A DNA stretch of 54,411 nt, from the NCBI GenBank assembly GCA_947588275.1, contig CANPYJ010000005.1:1-54411 (forward strand). The letters are read 5' to 3'. Shown here one piece after another: positions 7,957 through 18,500 of the stretch. Every line of letters begins with the position of its first letter. Positions within the stretch are counted from its first letter, which is position 1. The position numbers were made by a program, and so were the translations under genes. The stretch comes from an uncultured Alphaproteobacteria bacterium (GTDB lineage Bacteria; Pseudomonadota; Alphaproteobacteria; RF32; CAG-239). The notes under the pieces were generated by a model. That model saw nothing but the letters and a program-made list of their open reading frames with translations, was not told the origin of the DNA and searched no databases.

Positions 7957-10314
7957 CTATTTGCCTCCATACATCAAACGTTCTAATTTTTCTATAGTAT
8001 TTAAATATTCTTCATTACCGCCGATTTTTCCAAATAATTCTACAGGCCTACCGAACTTTTTCTCAAAATCTGGGGTTTCTAAAGTTTTTCTATCTTCAAA
8101 CGCATAAATTCCGAATTCTACATACTTAGATAATACATCAATATAAAAATCTTTCTTTCCATCAGGTAGTTGTGCTAAAAATTCTTTACAAAAATCAGCA
8201 CGTTGAAAACGCGTTATAGGTTCAATATCGTAAGTATTTTTAAGAATTATATCAAAAATATCAATATCTGCTGGATATATAGCCTTTAATTCTTTTATAA
8301 TTAAACCCTCATCAATCAAATGTTTTATAAAAGCCGTCTTCTTACGAGCCCCCGTCCATGCAGACCGAAAAGAATCCTCCGTATCATATCGTTTCAATAT
8401 GAAATTTTTATAATAATCCTGTATATTCTCGCTTATAAGCTTTCCATTTTCATCTAACCACTGAACTCTTTTGTCTACAATAGATACAGGAACATCATCA
8501 ATTACATATTTATTATTTTGTGGTTCTTCATCAATAACTTCACCACCTTCCCATTCTCCTTCTGATATTTCTTCTGGATCTTCTTCTATAGTCCATTCAT
8601 CCGGTTCATCGTTTGGTTCTTCAACATCAGCACCAGCTACAACTTTTATTTCTGTCGGATAACCATCAAATTCTGGATCTGCGAATAATTTTGTCGCCTT
8701 ACGAAAATCCATGATAGTGAAGTAATATTTCTGATATTCTTCATTTACACGCGTTCCTCGGCCTATAATCTGTTTAAATTCTGTCATTGAGTTTACTGTT
8801 CTATCAAGGACAATCAACTTACAGAGCTTTGCATCTACACCAGTTGTCATAAGTCGAGACGTAACAGCAATAACCGGATATTTTTCATCCAACGCAATAA
8901 AATTATCTAACTCTTGTTTCCCTTCTAAATTGTCACCGGTAATCTGCATAACATACTTACTATTCTCTTTCATCAGATCATCGGCAACCTTTGCTATAGC
9001 ATTTCTCATTCGCATAGCATGATTAATATTTTCACAAAAGATAATTGTTTTTGCATATGGATCATTTTCACGCAGAAATTTTATAACACATTTTGCCACA
9101 CATTCTGTTCTAGCATTGAGTATTATATCTTTATCGTAATCTTTTTCCGTATATTCCTTATCAGGAATCTCATTACCATATTTATCCAATTTTCCAAATT
9201 CTGGTCTCCACCCCAAGTCCTTATCTAATATTACCCTCATTACTTTATAAGGAGCGAGAAAGCCATCAGCGATACCTTCTTTTAAGGAGTATGTATAAAT
9301 AGGTTTACCAAAATACTGACTTGTAGAAATATCTCTATCTTCTTTTGGTGTGGCGGTCATACCTATTTGAGTTGCTGAACTAAAATATTTTAGAATTTCA
9401 TGCCATGATGAATTTTCTTTGGCAGAGCCACGGTGACATTCATCAACAATTATTAAATCAAAGAAATCTTGAGAAAACTGCTTATATATATTTTTCTCTT
9501 CTTCTGTTCCCGTTACTGCTTGATACAGAGATAAATATATTTCATAAGCCTTATCAACGCTCCTATTTTCTATCTTTGTCATAGCATTACCAAATGGTGC
9601 AAAATCTTGGACTTTTGTCTGATCTATTAAAATATTCCTATCAGCCAAAAATAAAATACGTTTTTTTTGCTTAGATTTCCACAAACGCCAGATAATCTGA
9701 AATGCAGTATAGGTCTTTCCTGTTCCTGTAGCCATCACTAAAAGAATACGCTTTTCACCGCGAATCACCGCTTCTACAGTTTTGTTAATAGCATTTCTCT
9801 GGTAATATCTTGGTTCTTTACCAGAAGTATCTACATAATAATCTGATAAAATATTATTACCTTCTGTTTGGGAAATTTGTTTCGCTTGCTTATATCTTTC
9901 CCACAATTCTTCAGGTGTCGGGAACTCGTTAATTGCTAATTCTCGTTCTTTTCCTGTTAGAAAATCATGTTCATAAAAACCTTTACCATTTGAGCTATAT
10001 GCAAAAGGAACATTCAAACATTCTGCGTATGCCATACCTTGTTGTAATCCATCACTCACATCTTTATGAAATTTTTTTGCTTCTACAATTGCTATAGGAA
10101 AATTCGGCTTATAAAAAAGCAAATAATCAGCTTTTTTTCTTTTACCTTTGCGGATTTCTTTATCTTTTACCATTATTCTGCCATTAGTGAATAGGTACTC
10201 CATTCTTATTTGGGTTTCAGAATGCCATCCTTTATTAGTAATAGCAGGTGTAATCTCGATACGTTTTGTATCTTCCTCAGATAAATTTTTATATTTTACA
10301 TAAACATCATTCAT
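7957..10314 (-). CDS. hsdR: Type I restriction subunit HsdR
   Basis: The motor and nuclease subunit translocates DNA and cuts unmethylated DNA. The N-terminal PD-(D/E)xK nuclease is visible as ADYLL...AIVEAK (about residues 62-78). The helicase Walker A motif ATGTGKT lies near 193, the DECH box near 290 and SAT-type motif III as GMTATP soon after. A QIIGRGTRV-type motif VI lies further on, and an acidic E/D-rich stretch and C-terminal domain finish the 785-residue protein. The ATG at 10314 overlaps the WYL gene stop (ATGA), so I prefer it to the GTG twelve bases upstream. It is the second gene of the RM operon. Confidence 0.93.
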   Translation of the reverse strand: MNDVYVKYKNLSEEDTKRIEITPAITNKGWHSETQIRMEYLFTNGRIMVKDKEIRKGKRKKADYLLFYKPNFPIAIVEAKKFHKDVSDGLQQGMAYAECLNVPFAYSSNGKGFYEHDFLTGKERELAINEFPTPEELWERYKQAKQISQTEGNNILSDYYVDTSGKEPRYYQRNAINKTVEAVIRGEKRILLVMATGTGKTYTAFQIIWRLWKSKQKKRILFLADRNILIDQTKVQDFAPFGNAMTKIENRSVDKAYEIYLSLYQAVTGTEEEKNIYKQFSQDFFDLIIVDECHRGSAKENSSWHEILKYFSSATQIGMTATPKEDRDISTSQYFGKPIYTYSLKEGIADGFLAPYKVMRVILDKDLGWRPEFGKLDKYGNEIPDKEYTEKDYDKDIILNARTECVAKCVIKFLRENDPYAKTIIFCENINHAMRMRNAIAKVADDLMKENSKYVMQITGDNLEGKQELDNFIALDEKYPVIAVTSRLMTTGVDAKLCKLIVLDRTVNSMTEFKQIIGRGTRVNEEYQKYYFTIMDFRKATKLFADPEFDGYPTEIKVVAGADVEEPNDEPDEWTIEEDPEEISEGEWEGGEVIDEEPQNNKYVIDDVPVSIVDKRVQWLDENGKLISENIQDYYKNFILKRYDTEDSFRSAWTGARKKTAFIKHLIDEGLIIKELKAIYPADIDIFDIILKNTYDIEPITRFQRADFCKEFLAQLPDGKKDFYIDVLSKYVEFGIYAFEDRKTLETPDFEKKFGRPVELFGKIGGNEEYLNTIEKLERLMYGGK

Positions 10315-11261
10315 AATGTTTTCCACATCTTTCTTTCATCAAAATCTTCCGGTTGAATGACCTTTACATGTTTACCCCATGTGTAAAGATGCCAATCCAT
10401 TTCAAGTGCGCCACCGGCACGGAATTTTACGGTTAAGGTACCGTCCGGATTGCGGATTGCTTCTTGCCTCGGATGAAATGTATATTGAGCCGCGGAATCT
10501 GCAACTTCTGCATCAAACAGCCATTCAACATCAAATGGTTTTTCTTGGTAAACCCCAAAGGCTTGTTCGCTGAATTCCTTAAGCGAGAAATGAGGATCGC
10601 GCTTGAAGTATGTATTTAAGACTTCAATTTCCTTGATTTTATTCAGGTTAAAGTGACACATCTTGCGCTTTGTTGGATTCCAAGCAATAAGGTAGTGTTT
10701 ATTTCCATACAAAAAGCCATAAGGGTACAACTCGCGCCAGTCCTTGTTGTGCGCAGAATCATATTTTATTTTAATGCGGTTGCACGCAATAATTGCGTAC
10801 CTGAGTTGTTTTAAGTGCTCGGTGTTGATGATAATCTTTGGTCCGGGCCGGAAAGCGTAACCTTCAGCTTCCAAAAGTGCTTCGGCATCCGGTTCGATCC
10901 TGTTTGTGGCATCTTTACCGATGATGGCTTTTATTTTATGTAAAACAGTATCAACGTAGTGCGCATCTAGTATACTTTTTGTTGCCAAAAGTTTTGAAGC
11001 ATTTTGCAAGGCGTGGATCTCTTCCATAGAAAAATTGACCATTTCGCGGCCGGTCCCCTTAGGCAAATACCAACGTTTTGTATTATAACGACCGTTAATT
11101 TCTTTTAATTGAGGGTATTTATCGGCGATGGAATCTTTCATACGAACCGCTGTCCGGAGAGAGACATCATACTTTTCCATGATGTCTTTAAGAGAAACGC
11201 CGTCATCTGTGTCCTGCATCCACAAAATCAGGTCATTGAGCGTCTGCGTTTTTTTATACAT
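10311..11261 (-). CDS. WYL-domain transcriptional regulator of the RM operon
   Basis: This 316-residue protein has an N-terminal winged helix-turn-helix (about residues 5-65, including LKDIMEKYDVSLRTAVRMKD). A WYL domain follows at about 150-225 (IKIKYDSAHNKDWRELYPYG, then HYLIAWNP), and a C-terminal WCX-type extension. The architecture matches BrxR/CapW-like regulators, which often repress defence operons and sense ligands through WYL. It is the first gene of the operon and overlaps hsdR by four bases, so it is coupled to the restriction genes. A palindrome overlaps its -35 box, suggesting autorepression. The specific ligand is unknown. Confidence 0.88.
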   Translation of the reverse strand: MYKKTQTLNDLILWMQDTDDGVSLKDIMEKYDVSLRTAVRMKDSIADKYPQLKEINGRYNTKRWYLPKGTGREMVNFSMEEIHALQNASKLLATKSILDAHYVDTVLHKIKAIIGKDATNRIEPDAEALLEAEGYAFRPGPKIIINTEHLKQLRYAIIACNRIKIKYDSAHNKDWRELYPYGFLYGNKHYLIAWNPTKRKMCHFNLNKIKEIEVLNTYFKRDPHFSLKEFSEQAFGVYQEKPFDVEWLFDAEVADSAAQYTFHPRQEAIRNPDGTLTVKFRAGGALEMDWHLYTWGKHVKVIQPEDFDERKMWKTL

Positions 11262-11292
11262 GTTCCGGCTCCATTCTTACTTTAGCTGGCAC

Positions 11293-11335
11293 ATTATACT
11301 CGATTCTTTTTTCAAATGTCAATATGGACATGACA
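11293..11335 (-). promoter_or_regulatory. Promoter and palindromic operator of the WYL-RM operon
   Basis: The minus strand carries a consensus TTGACA -35 (11317-11322) and a consensus TATAAT -10 (11293-11298) with an 18-bp spacer, about 32 bp ahead of the WYL gene ATG. A palindrome, ATGTC-N6-GACAT (11316-11331), with further TGTCA/TGACA symmetry to 11335, covers the -35 box. A repressor bound there would block polymerase. The obvious candidate is the WYL protein itself; this is inference. Confidence 0.65.
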
Positions 11336-11370
11336 AAAATTGGCAGGAATTTTAAATTTCAAAAAAGCAA

Positions 11371-11583
11371 TTACTCATACAGCCCTTGTTCAATGCAAGG
11401 TTCTTTTACGAATGGGTTCGGGTTTCCTTGGATTTCCTCAATACGCTTGGCTCGGGTGCATTCCCATGGTGTGACCAGATATCCTAGCCACGATGGGCCA
11501 TCGTGACGGGCTATGCTATACCCGATGTTAACAACAAACGCAAGGGATTTGTGAATTTTTTCGACAACTCCTGCGCTGGACAT
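11371..11583 (-). pseudogene. Endonuclease I (EndA/NucM family) C-terminal remnant
   Basis: The last ~36 codons (11371-11481) closely resemble the C-terminus of periplasmic endonuclease I: VTPWECTRAKRIEEIQGNPNPFV, compare WEC-RxxRI-xxQGNxNPxV in EndA. The catalytic and N-terminal parts are absent; upstream codons to the in-frame ATG at 11583 do not look like the family. The composition is more balanced than that of the flanking AT-rich genes, so this may be a scrap of backbone chromosome trapped when the island assembled. A perfect inverted repeat, CACGATGG/CCATCGTG, lies at the apparent break. Motif recognition is from memory. Confidence 0.55.
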
Positions 11584-11727
11584 CTACATTTTACTGGCAG
11601 ACATCCCCACCGGAATTAGAATTATACAAATAAAAAAAGGATTACAACCGCACCAAGGCAAACAGAAGTCAAAAAATGGCACAACGAGGCTGTATCATGT
11701 CAAAAATTGTCAGAGTTTAGATTTTTT
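11584..11727. other. Intergenic stretch with direct-repeat copy 1
   Basis: No gene is seen between the endonuclease I remnant and the small gene at 11728. It contains aacgaggctgtatca at 11683-11697, which recurs at 21778-21792 on the other side of the Druantia-like cassette. Confidence 0.5.
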
Positions 11728-11940
11728 CTACCAATCTCGTTCTTCATCTTCGCGTTCCCAACTCAGATTTCCATGTTCATTTATGGAATTGCGTTGGCCG
11801 TCATCGTAATTATCGCGCTCGATCTCTCCGGATCGGATATAATCTTCTGCGGTGGGTTCTTGATTAAATGGACTGCGCCTTCTTGGTTGTTCGTTTGATT
11901 GATTCATAATTCCAAAAAACAATTCACTAAAAAATCCCAT
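11728..11940 (-). CDS. Small hypothetical protein (70 aa) beside the Druantia-like cassette
   Basis: I do not recognise this protein. It starts with a hydrophobic, amphipathic segment (MGFFSELFFGIMNQ), continues with an RRR cluster and ends in a very acidic and charged tail (SWEREDEERDW). The ATG at 11940 has AAAGGAA upstream and a consensus promoter (see 11972-12000), so it is a credible gene although short; the longer track start at 11973 lacks this support. It is transcribed away from the Druantia-like genes and shares their upstream region, so it could be a regulator or accessory of that cassette, or an unrelated small protein. Confidence 0.6.
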   Translation of the reverse strand: MGFFSELFFGIMNQSNEQPRRRSPFNQEPTAEDYIRSGEIERDNYDDGQRNSINEHGNLSWEREDEERDW

Positions 11941-11971
11941 AATAATGTTCCTTTCTTGGTTGTGCAGAGGC

Positions 11972-12000
11972 ATTATATCAGAAAAATTATCTCAAAGCAA
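11972..12000 (-). promoter_or_regulatory. Promoter of the 70-aa gene
   Basis: The minus strand has TTGCTT (11995-12000) and TATAAT (11972-11977) separated by 17 bp, about 30 bp upstream of the ATG at 11940. It is a near-consensus sigma-70 promoter. Confidence 0.6.
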
Positions 12001-12052
12001 AAAATAAAAAATATGTGATGACAGTTTATGGCATAACATTGTAATTTTATAT

Positions 12053-12109
12053 TTGCATTTTTAAATTGAAACGGCTAAAATACAAAACGCTCGTTATAAA
12101 GAACGAGCG
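12053..12109 (+). promoter_or_regulatory. Promoter and 5' hairpin of the Druantia-like operon
   Basis: TTGCAT (12053-12058) and TAAAAT (12076-12081) are separated by 17 bp. A perfect inverted repeat, CGCTCGTT-N6-AACGAGCG (12088-12109), lies where transcription should begin. It may be a repressor operator or a stem at the 5' end of the messenger. The ribosome site AAGGA and the ATG at 12125 follow closely. Confidence 0.55.
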
Positions 12110-12124
12110 AATAAGGACTTTTTG

Positions 12125-15100
12125 ATGCTATTGGTTGAAAATGTTTTGCATGAATTTTTAAATGATTTCTTAAATAAAAGAAATCTTCCGTTCCCCGATG
12201 GACGGATGCTTTATGCATATCAGATGAATCAACGTGAATATCTTGAATTAAAAGAAAAACTTAATGAACTCTGTCAAAATGAAGAATTAGTTGATTTATT
12301 AAGGAATAAAGATTTCTCAAGATGTTTTGTTTTGTATGCTTCAGAGTGGTGGAAACGTGAATACAGCGGTGGCGTTTGGTCCTGGGAACCTATATTTAAA
12401 ACCATCTCTAATGATGAAATAAAAACCCATCAAGTTCAGGTTAGATCAAGAGCTATTACAGAAGCTCTAGAGTATTGGAAATACCGCAATTCACTGGCAA
12501 CAGGAAAAAAATTCTTAGGTGCTATTATTGCCAATGGTGGTCTTCCTTCAAAATTTATGCAATCTGACAAGTATTCATCTATTGTTAGAGTCTTGCGCGG
12601 AATTCTAAGGTTTGCCGGCGAAAATAATGCTAATGATAATGAATTATTTATGCGCACAAAAGAAGCAGTAAAAAAACTGCCGGAAGCAATTAGAAAAGAC
12701 GAAATATGTGAGTTAATAGCAAATTTAGTCAGTACAATTATTAAATTAAAAAGAGATTATGAACTTGAAAAAGAAACGCACCCAGTTCAAATCCTCAATC
12801 AACGTTGTCCTTCATGGAAAGAACAATTTCCTTTATTAATGGAAGATGCTTCTGTTGAAAAAATGCTCGTTGGGTTTGTTGAAGAAGCGAGTAGAATAAA
12901 CAGAAACAATGTAAGAGGTAAAATTCCATCCGTAGATCGAATTTTTGATTTTTCTGAATCTGATCAATTAAAATTTTTATTTACTTTTCCTGAATTTGAT
13001 GTCTCAGCCGCGTATTTTTCAAAATTTTTTGAAATTTCCAATGCCGAGGAATTGCCACAAACATTTTATATCAATAATTTAGACCTGAAAAATACTACAG
13101 TTGCCATTGTTACAATGCAATTAGGCTCTAGAAAAAAATACAAAATCAAAAAGTTTGATAATAGACTAGATAATGTCCTAAATTCAGTGACAATTTCTCT
13201 GTCATCAGCAGATAACAAAATACACTCGAAATTAGTTACAATATCAGAAAAACTTGATATCAATGCACCTTTCGTCTTTATAAAAAACGACGATGATACA
13301 TTAATTTTGAAAAGTAACGGAAGTACATATTTAAGAGAAAATGAATGTTATATTGCATATAAACCAGGCATTTTTGATCTATCTGAATTTGGAACGCTTG
13401 AGCGCACTGTGCATATTGGTAATAGCGAATTGCCTTTGATAAAATGTACTTCGGATATCGAAACGGAACAGTTCTTCGTAAAGCTGAATGCTTCTAATCC
13501 GTCAAATAATAAGTATTGTTTGGACGGTAATATTATATCTTACAAGGCTTATCCTCATGTTGCATATAAAGGTGTGCCTGAAGTGGTTTGTTATGATGAA
13601 GATGGCAAACGCGTTACAATTGCATCAAAGTATATTACCTATTACCACAAGGGGACTAATCTTCCTATCACTGATATTCAAAATTTTTCGGGAACTGTAG
13701 ATATTCATTGTAACCATGGGGATATAGAAAGAGTTTATACGGTCACTATATTCCCGGCGGATCTTGAAATAAAATTTGATGTAAGTGATGGGGAATACAT
13801 AAAATTCAGTGATATGAATTGTATAAAAATTTTGCCTGTCGTTGATAAAAATGTCCAGTTCACTGAAATAGCTAAAAATGAGTTCAAATTTCATTATTTA
13901 GGCCAAAAACCTGATAAAGTATGCTTTAAAATTTATTGGTACAGTGGTGGCACATCTTTCATTTACATTCCATATCCGTGTATGGGTGTTTCATTTTTTG
14001 ATGAAAACGGAAAGTGTATAGATCTTTTTAACATTTCTATACTGCATCTAATGGGTAAAAAAATCAAAATTTATAACAACCTAACGAAATCTGAAAAATA
14101 TAAATTAGTTTTTAAATTAGAAAGAGCAAATAAAAAAGGAAAACAAGTAGAAAACTCTCGCCCAATATTTACTTATGATTCATTAACAGAAATTAAATTA
14201 ATTGACTTTGAAGACAACATTAAGAATTTACTTGGGTATTCTGATGACGAAAATGATTTAATCAAAGTTTCCGTACAGCTTAACAATAAGGAAATGGGGT
14301 TCATTAGAATTTCTCGCTATGATACCTATTTCGTTTTAGAAAATAGCACCATTTCTATACCAAGTGATCAATTTAGAATTTATTCTAATGAAATGTTAAA
14401 GAATACAAATGTAGTAGCAATTAATTTGCTTGATCCAGAAGTTCCTGTAATCCCGCTAGCTCAAAATACTGACAGTGGTATATTTACTGGATATTGGAAC
14501 ATTGAAAATCTTGATTCGTCCGCAAATACTTACATGATAACATCTGATCAAAAATCAGATATATCTATTAAACCTTTTATTTTATGTAAAGATAAGGCTT
14601 TTGAAAGTTTATCTGATTTTCACAAAAAAATTATAATATCAGATATTGTATCGGTAAATAGCGGTTCGACAATTACTTGCTCCTCAGATGATTTGGAGAC
14701 GTATTTAATAAGCGGACTTCATTCTTATAAATCAGAATTGTGGAAAGATATTGGGGATTTGAAGCAAGTTTTTGCCACTCAGAATATTTCTTTAACCGCT
14801 CTTAAATTATGGCAGGTTCTATGTTCCAATGAATTCCTGTTGGCAAGACTATTATTGTTCTGTTCCTCGGAACGAATCATTATGCAGAAAATAAGAGATG
14901 AGCTTATCTCTGTCCCGGCCATCATCTCTTTTGCTACATGGGAAGCGGCTATAACTGAATATTTACAATATTTGCGTGAAGCTTTTGCAAAAATTCCAGG
15001 TATGGAATCGATGCTGAAAAGTATGATATCAGAACAATTTAAGGTTCTGACCGATACATTTCCCGAAATCGAGGTAACTGTTTACTATTTACTTTTCAAA

Positions 15101-15589
15101 ATAAGCTGTAATTTTACAGACATGATTGAATTTAATTGTATAATTCCTCATGTAGGAAAAGCAATTAATTTTACTGAGCAACAACTGAGTGATGAAATTT
15201 TTACAAAAAATAAGTATGATGAGAACGATGAAATTGAAGAATTGTGCTGGATGCAGACATTGCAGGCACAAAACTCATTAGAAGAGGATAATTGGATTCC
15301 TTTGCCTTTCCCTCAGCTATACCAAGAAATACAAAGCATGTATCCTCAAGAACTATCTAATCTTGCTTCATATTTATTTAAGCTCAATAAGTTTTCGTAT
15401 TTTATTGAATATGTTGTTAATTTTCCACAGCTTTGTGCTTTTTATGCTTTCTATAATGCAAAAAGTCGAGATGAAATTCGTAATTTAATGAAATTTTCTA
15501 TAAAAGATTTTATGAATTTTAACCAAAATTATTTTATAGAGGTTTATAAAATAGCAATATCAATTATGTTAAGAAATTCAACCAAATGA
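12125..15589 (+). CDS. druH: Large protein, candidate DruH of a Druantia type III system
   Basis: This 1154-residue protein has no catalytic motif that I can recognise. It is rich in Asn, Lys, Ile and acidic residues, with a probably beta-rich middle and a helical N-terminus. The ATG at 12125 has AAGGA eight bases upstream; the track start is a TTG one codon earlier. It lies 7 bp before a 2003-aa DEAH/DUF1998 helicase. Druantia type III is known to consist of two genes, a ~1.1-kaa druH and a ~2-kaa druE, and size, order and partner fit. The DruH name therefore rests on context, not on a motif. An alternative is a related, unnamed two-gene helicase system. Composition is AT-rich throughout. 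Confidence 0.6.
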   Translation: MLLVENVLHEFLNDFLNKRNLPFPDGRMLYAYQMNQREYLELKEKLNELCQNEELVDLLRNKDFSRCFVLYASEWWKREYSGGVWSWEPIFKTISNDEIKTHQVQVRSRAITEALEYWKYRNSLATGKKFLGAIIANGGLPSKFMQSDKYSSIVRVLRGILRFAGENNANDNELFMRTKEAVKKLPEAIRKDEICELIANLVSTIIKLKRDYELEKETHPVQILNQRCPSWKEQFPLLMEDASVEKMLVGFVEEASRINRNNVRGKIPSVDRIFDFSESDQLKFLFTFPEFDVSAAYFSKFFEISNAEELPQTFYINNLDLKNTTVAIVTMQLGSRKKYKIKKFDNRLDNVLNSVTISLSSADNKIHSKLVTISEKLDINAPFVFIKNDDDTLILKSNGSTYLRENECYIAYKPGIFDLSEFGTLERTVHIGNSELPLIKCTSDIETEQFFVKLNASNPSNNKYCLDGNIISYKAYPHVAYKGVPEVVCYDEDGKRVTIASKYITYYHKGTNLPITDIQNFSGTVDIHCNHGDIERVYTVTIFPADLEIKFDVSDGEYIKFSDMNCIKILPVVDKNVQFTEIAKNEFKFHYLGQKPDKVCFKIYWYSGGTSFIYIPYPCMGVSFFDENGKCIDLFNISILHLMGKKIKIYNNLTKSEKYKLVFKLERANKKGKQVENSRPIFTYDSLTEIKLIDFEDNIKNLLGYSDDENDLIKVSVQLNNKEMGFIRISRYDTYFVLENSTISIPSDQFRIYSNEMLKNTNVVAINLLDPEVPVIPLAQNTDSGIFTGYWNIENLDSSANTYMITSDQKSDISIKPFILCKDKAFESLSDFHKKIIISDIVSVNSGSTITCSSDDLETYLISGLHSYKSELWKDIGDLKQVFATQNISLTALKLWQVLCSNEFLLARLLLFCSSERIIMQKIRDELISVPAIISFATWEAAITEYLQYLREAFAKIPGMESMLKSMISEQFKVLTDTFPEIEVTVYYLLFKISCNFTDMIEFNCIIPHVGKAINFTEQQLSDEIFTKNKYDENDEIEELCWMQTLQAQNSLEEDNWIPLPFPQLYQEIQSMYPQELSNLASYLFKLNKFSYFIEYVVNFPQLCAFYAFYNAKSRDEIRNLMKFSIKDFMNFNQNYFIEVYKIAISIMLRNSTK

Positions 15590-15596
15590 GAAAAAC

Positions 15597-18500
15597 ATGA
15601 AGACAAACAGTTACAGCGAACTTCTTAAAATTTTACCTGTTCAATCAACAGAAGCAATAATGAGCACATTGTCAATTTTGCCTCTAGACTTACGTGAATT
15701 CTTGAGAAAGAAATTTTCGGAAGAAGGTGATAAGTTTGTCGCTGATCCTGTATTTGAGCCTATGTTCAGTTATAAACCAAGCCAACAAACTTTCGGTGAA
15801 TTAAGTGGAAAGTTGTTGCCTAGGTCATTTGTTAATGCATTACATGGGGCTAGTGAGTATAGATTTGATAAAAGCATGTACCCGTATCAACATCAATTAA
15901 CCTCATGGGAAACATTATTAAATACGAATAATTCATTGGTTGTATCAAGCGGGACAGGCTCAGGAAAGACGGAATGTTTTATGATTCCTATTATCTCTGA
16001 TTTAGTCCAACAGGTTGAAAAAACAAATTCTGTGCTTGAAGGTGTGCAGGCCTTGTTTATTTATCCATTGAATGCTTTAATTCAAAACCAAAGGGAGCGT
16101 TTTAGTGAATGGACTAAACCTTATAAGGGGAATATTCGGTATTGTTTATATAATGGTTTATTGCCACAACAAACGAGGGAATCGGAACAAAAGGAGACTG
16201 TGGAAGAAGTTGTTGATAGAGAGCAATTATGGAAATCTCCATCTCCATTGTTAATTACCAACACCACCATGTTGGAATATATGCTTATTCGCGCAAACGA
16301 CAAAAGAATAATTGATAAATCAAAAGGAAAATTAAAGTATATCGTTTTAGATGAAGCGCATACCTACATCGGTTCGCAAGCGGCAGAATTATCCCTTTTA
16401 TTAAAAAGGGTTATGGATGCTTTTGAAGTTAAGCCTGAACAGGTTAAATTTATAGCAACATCTGCAACCATAGGTGATAATGATGCAGGCACACAATTAA
16501 GACGTTTTCTTTCCAGTATTTCGGGTGTAAATGAAGAAAACGTTACTGTTGTGTTCGGTAAAAACGAAATAGAGCCATTAGCCTCATCAACAGCCGGCAA
16601 ATCAATTGATGAAATTGAAAAAATAGAAAACCCGGATGAAATTATAAAAGAATTACGAAATAATAAATTAGCTTGTTCTTTAAGATCATTTTTTATTTCT
16701 TCGAATAATGAACACGGGGTGGCGAGGACCTTAACCGAAATATGCAATAATTTTAATTTAACATCTGATCTTGCTTTAAGATGGTTGGATTTACTATCTG
16801 TAACACCTGTAAACGAAAAGAGTTTTTTGCCGCTCAGACTACATATTTTTCACAAAACATTTCCCGGATTATGGTCCTGCTGTAATCCAAATTGTACTTG
16901 CAAGGATAATATCCCGGGGTGGAAATTTGGAAAGATATATTTTAAGGAGCAATGTAAATGCGAATGCGGTGCTCCTGTTTTCCGCGTAAAAGCTTGCGCT
17001 AACTGTGGCGAACCATTTCTTGAAGCAAAAATTAACGATAGCGCAAAGGATGGGAAAAAATACCTGTATCCAACGATGCTTCAAGATATTGATGAGTTTT
17101 CTCTTGATGATGACGACAACTATATCAATGATGTTGAAGCACACACCGTTTGGGTCGAGAATTTCGAAAAAGATAATGACACGGCTTGTTATTTGAATAT
17201 AGAAGATAGCTCACTATCTTTGGCGAATAGTAATGGAATAAGATTAAACGTTTTTGAAGATTATGAGGACATTCATTGCTGTGATGCTCCGGAAGTTGAT
17301 CAGATAAAATCATTCATTCCTTTGCAAGGTGCTCCATTTGTTTTGAGCCATGTTTTGCCGACATTGTTAAATTATGCTGAGATAGCAAAAGATTCAGAGT
17401 CTAAACCACATGCTGGCCAAAAAATGATTTGTTTTACGGACAGCCGTCAAGGCACTGCTAGATTGGCTGTTCAGTTACAACAAAACTCTGAACGTAACTC
17501 CTTCAGAAGTATTTTGTTGCACGTGATTGCACATATAGAGGCTGAAAACAATAAAAACAATAATGCTGATCAGATTAATACATTAAAAGAAGCATATAAA
17601 AGTACAAAAATGCCTCAATTACTGGATATGATAAAGCAATTAGAAGGACAAAAAGGAAGTTCCTTTGCAAACGAAAACAACGTCATAAGCGATATCTTGA
17701 AAGAATTTGACGATAATGACCTCAAATGGATATACAACTATTACCGGGACAAAGATTCAATATTTGACACAAATAGAGGTCAAGGTAACCTGATTGAAAT
17801 ATTGTTTGCACGAGAATTAATCAGAAGGCCGAAAAAGGCAAATAACGTTGAAACATTAGGTTTACTAGCAACTGCTTATGATTTTAGCAAAATTACAAGT
17901 GTGCCTGCAAGTATTAGTAAGTATTTCACATGCGATGATTGGAAAAATTATCTTAAAATTGTGTTGGACTTTTTTGTGCGTGCCAATGGCTTTGTTGAAT
18001 ATCCGGAGAATTGGGACAAATGGGGGGCTATCAGCAAAAATAATGAACCATTGGATTTTGATCACTGGCCTAAAGCTGATAAGAAAAAGAAAAATAGAAA
18101 CATTGTTAAATTACTGTTTTATGCATTAGATATGGACCAAACTAATGACTACCATATTGATATAGTAAACGAAATAATGAAAGAAGCTTGGTTAGCTCTA
18201 ACTTCTGCAACAGGCATTCTGACCCCGTCAGCCAATCAGATCTACCGAATGAAAATGGATAAAATAGGATTAAGGCGATTACAAAAAATTTACGTCTGCC
18301 CGATAACCAATAAGGCTCTTGATGTAACATTTAAGGGGTATTCTCCTTATTTATCTAGAAAAAATAGAGGCGAATCTAAAGAAATAACTCTAGAGAAATG
18401 TAAAGAGTATTCGTTTCCAACCTACGATTACAGTAAAGAAAGTGGAAAATCGTACGATGAATGCGTTTTAATGAGGAGAGAATGGTTAGAAAATAATGAT

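Noticed and set aside
11342-11600. tRNA gene as island attachment site
   Set aside because: No cloverleaf or GTTCGA-type arm was found; the structured bit is an 8-bp palindrome at the edge of the endonuclease I remnant.
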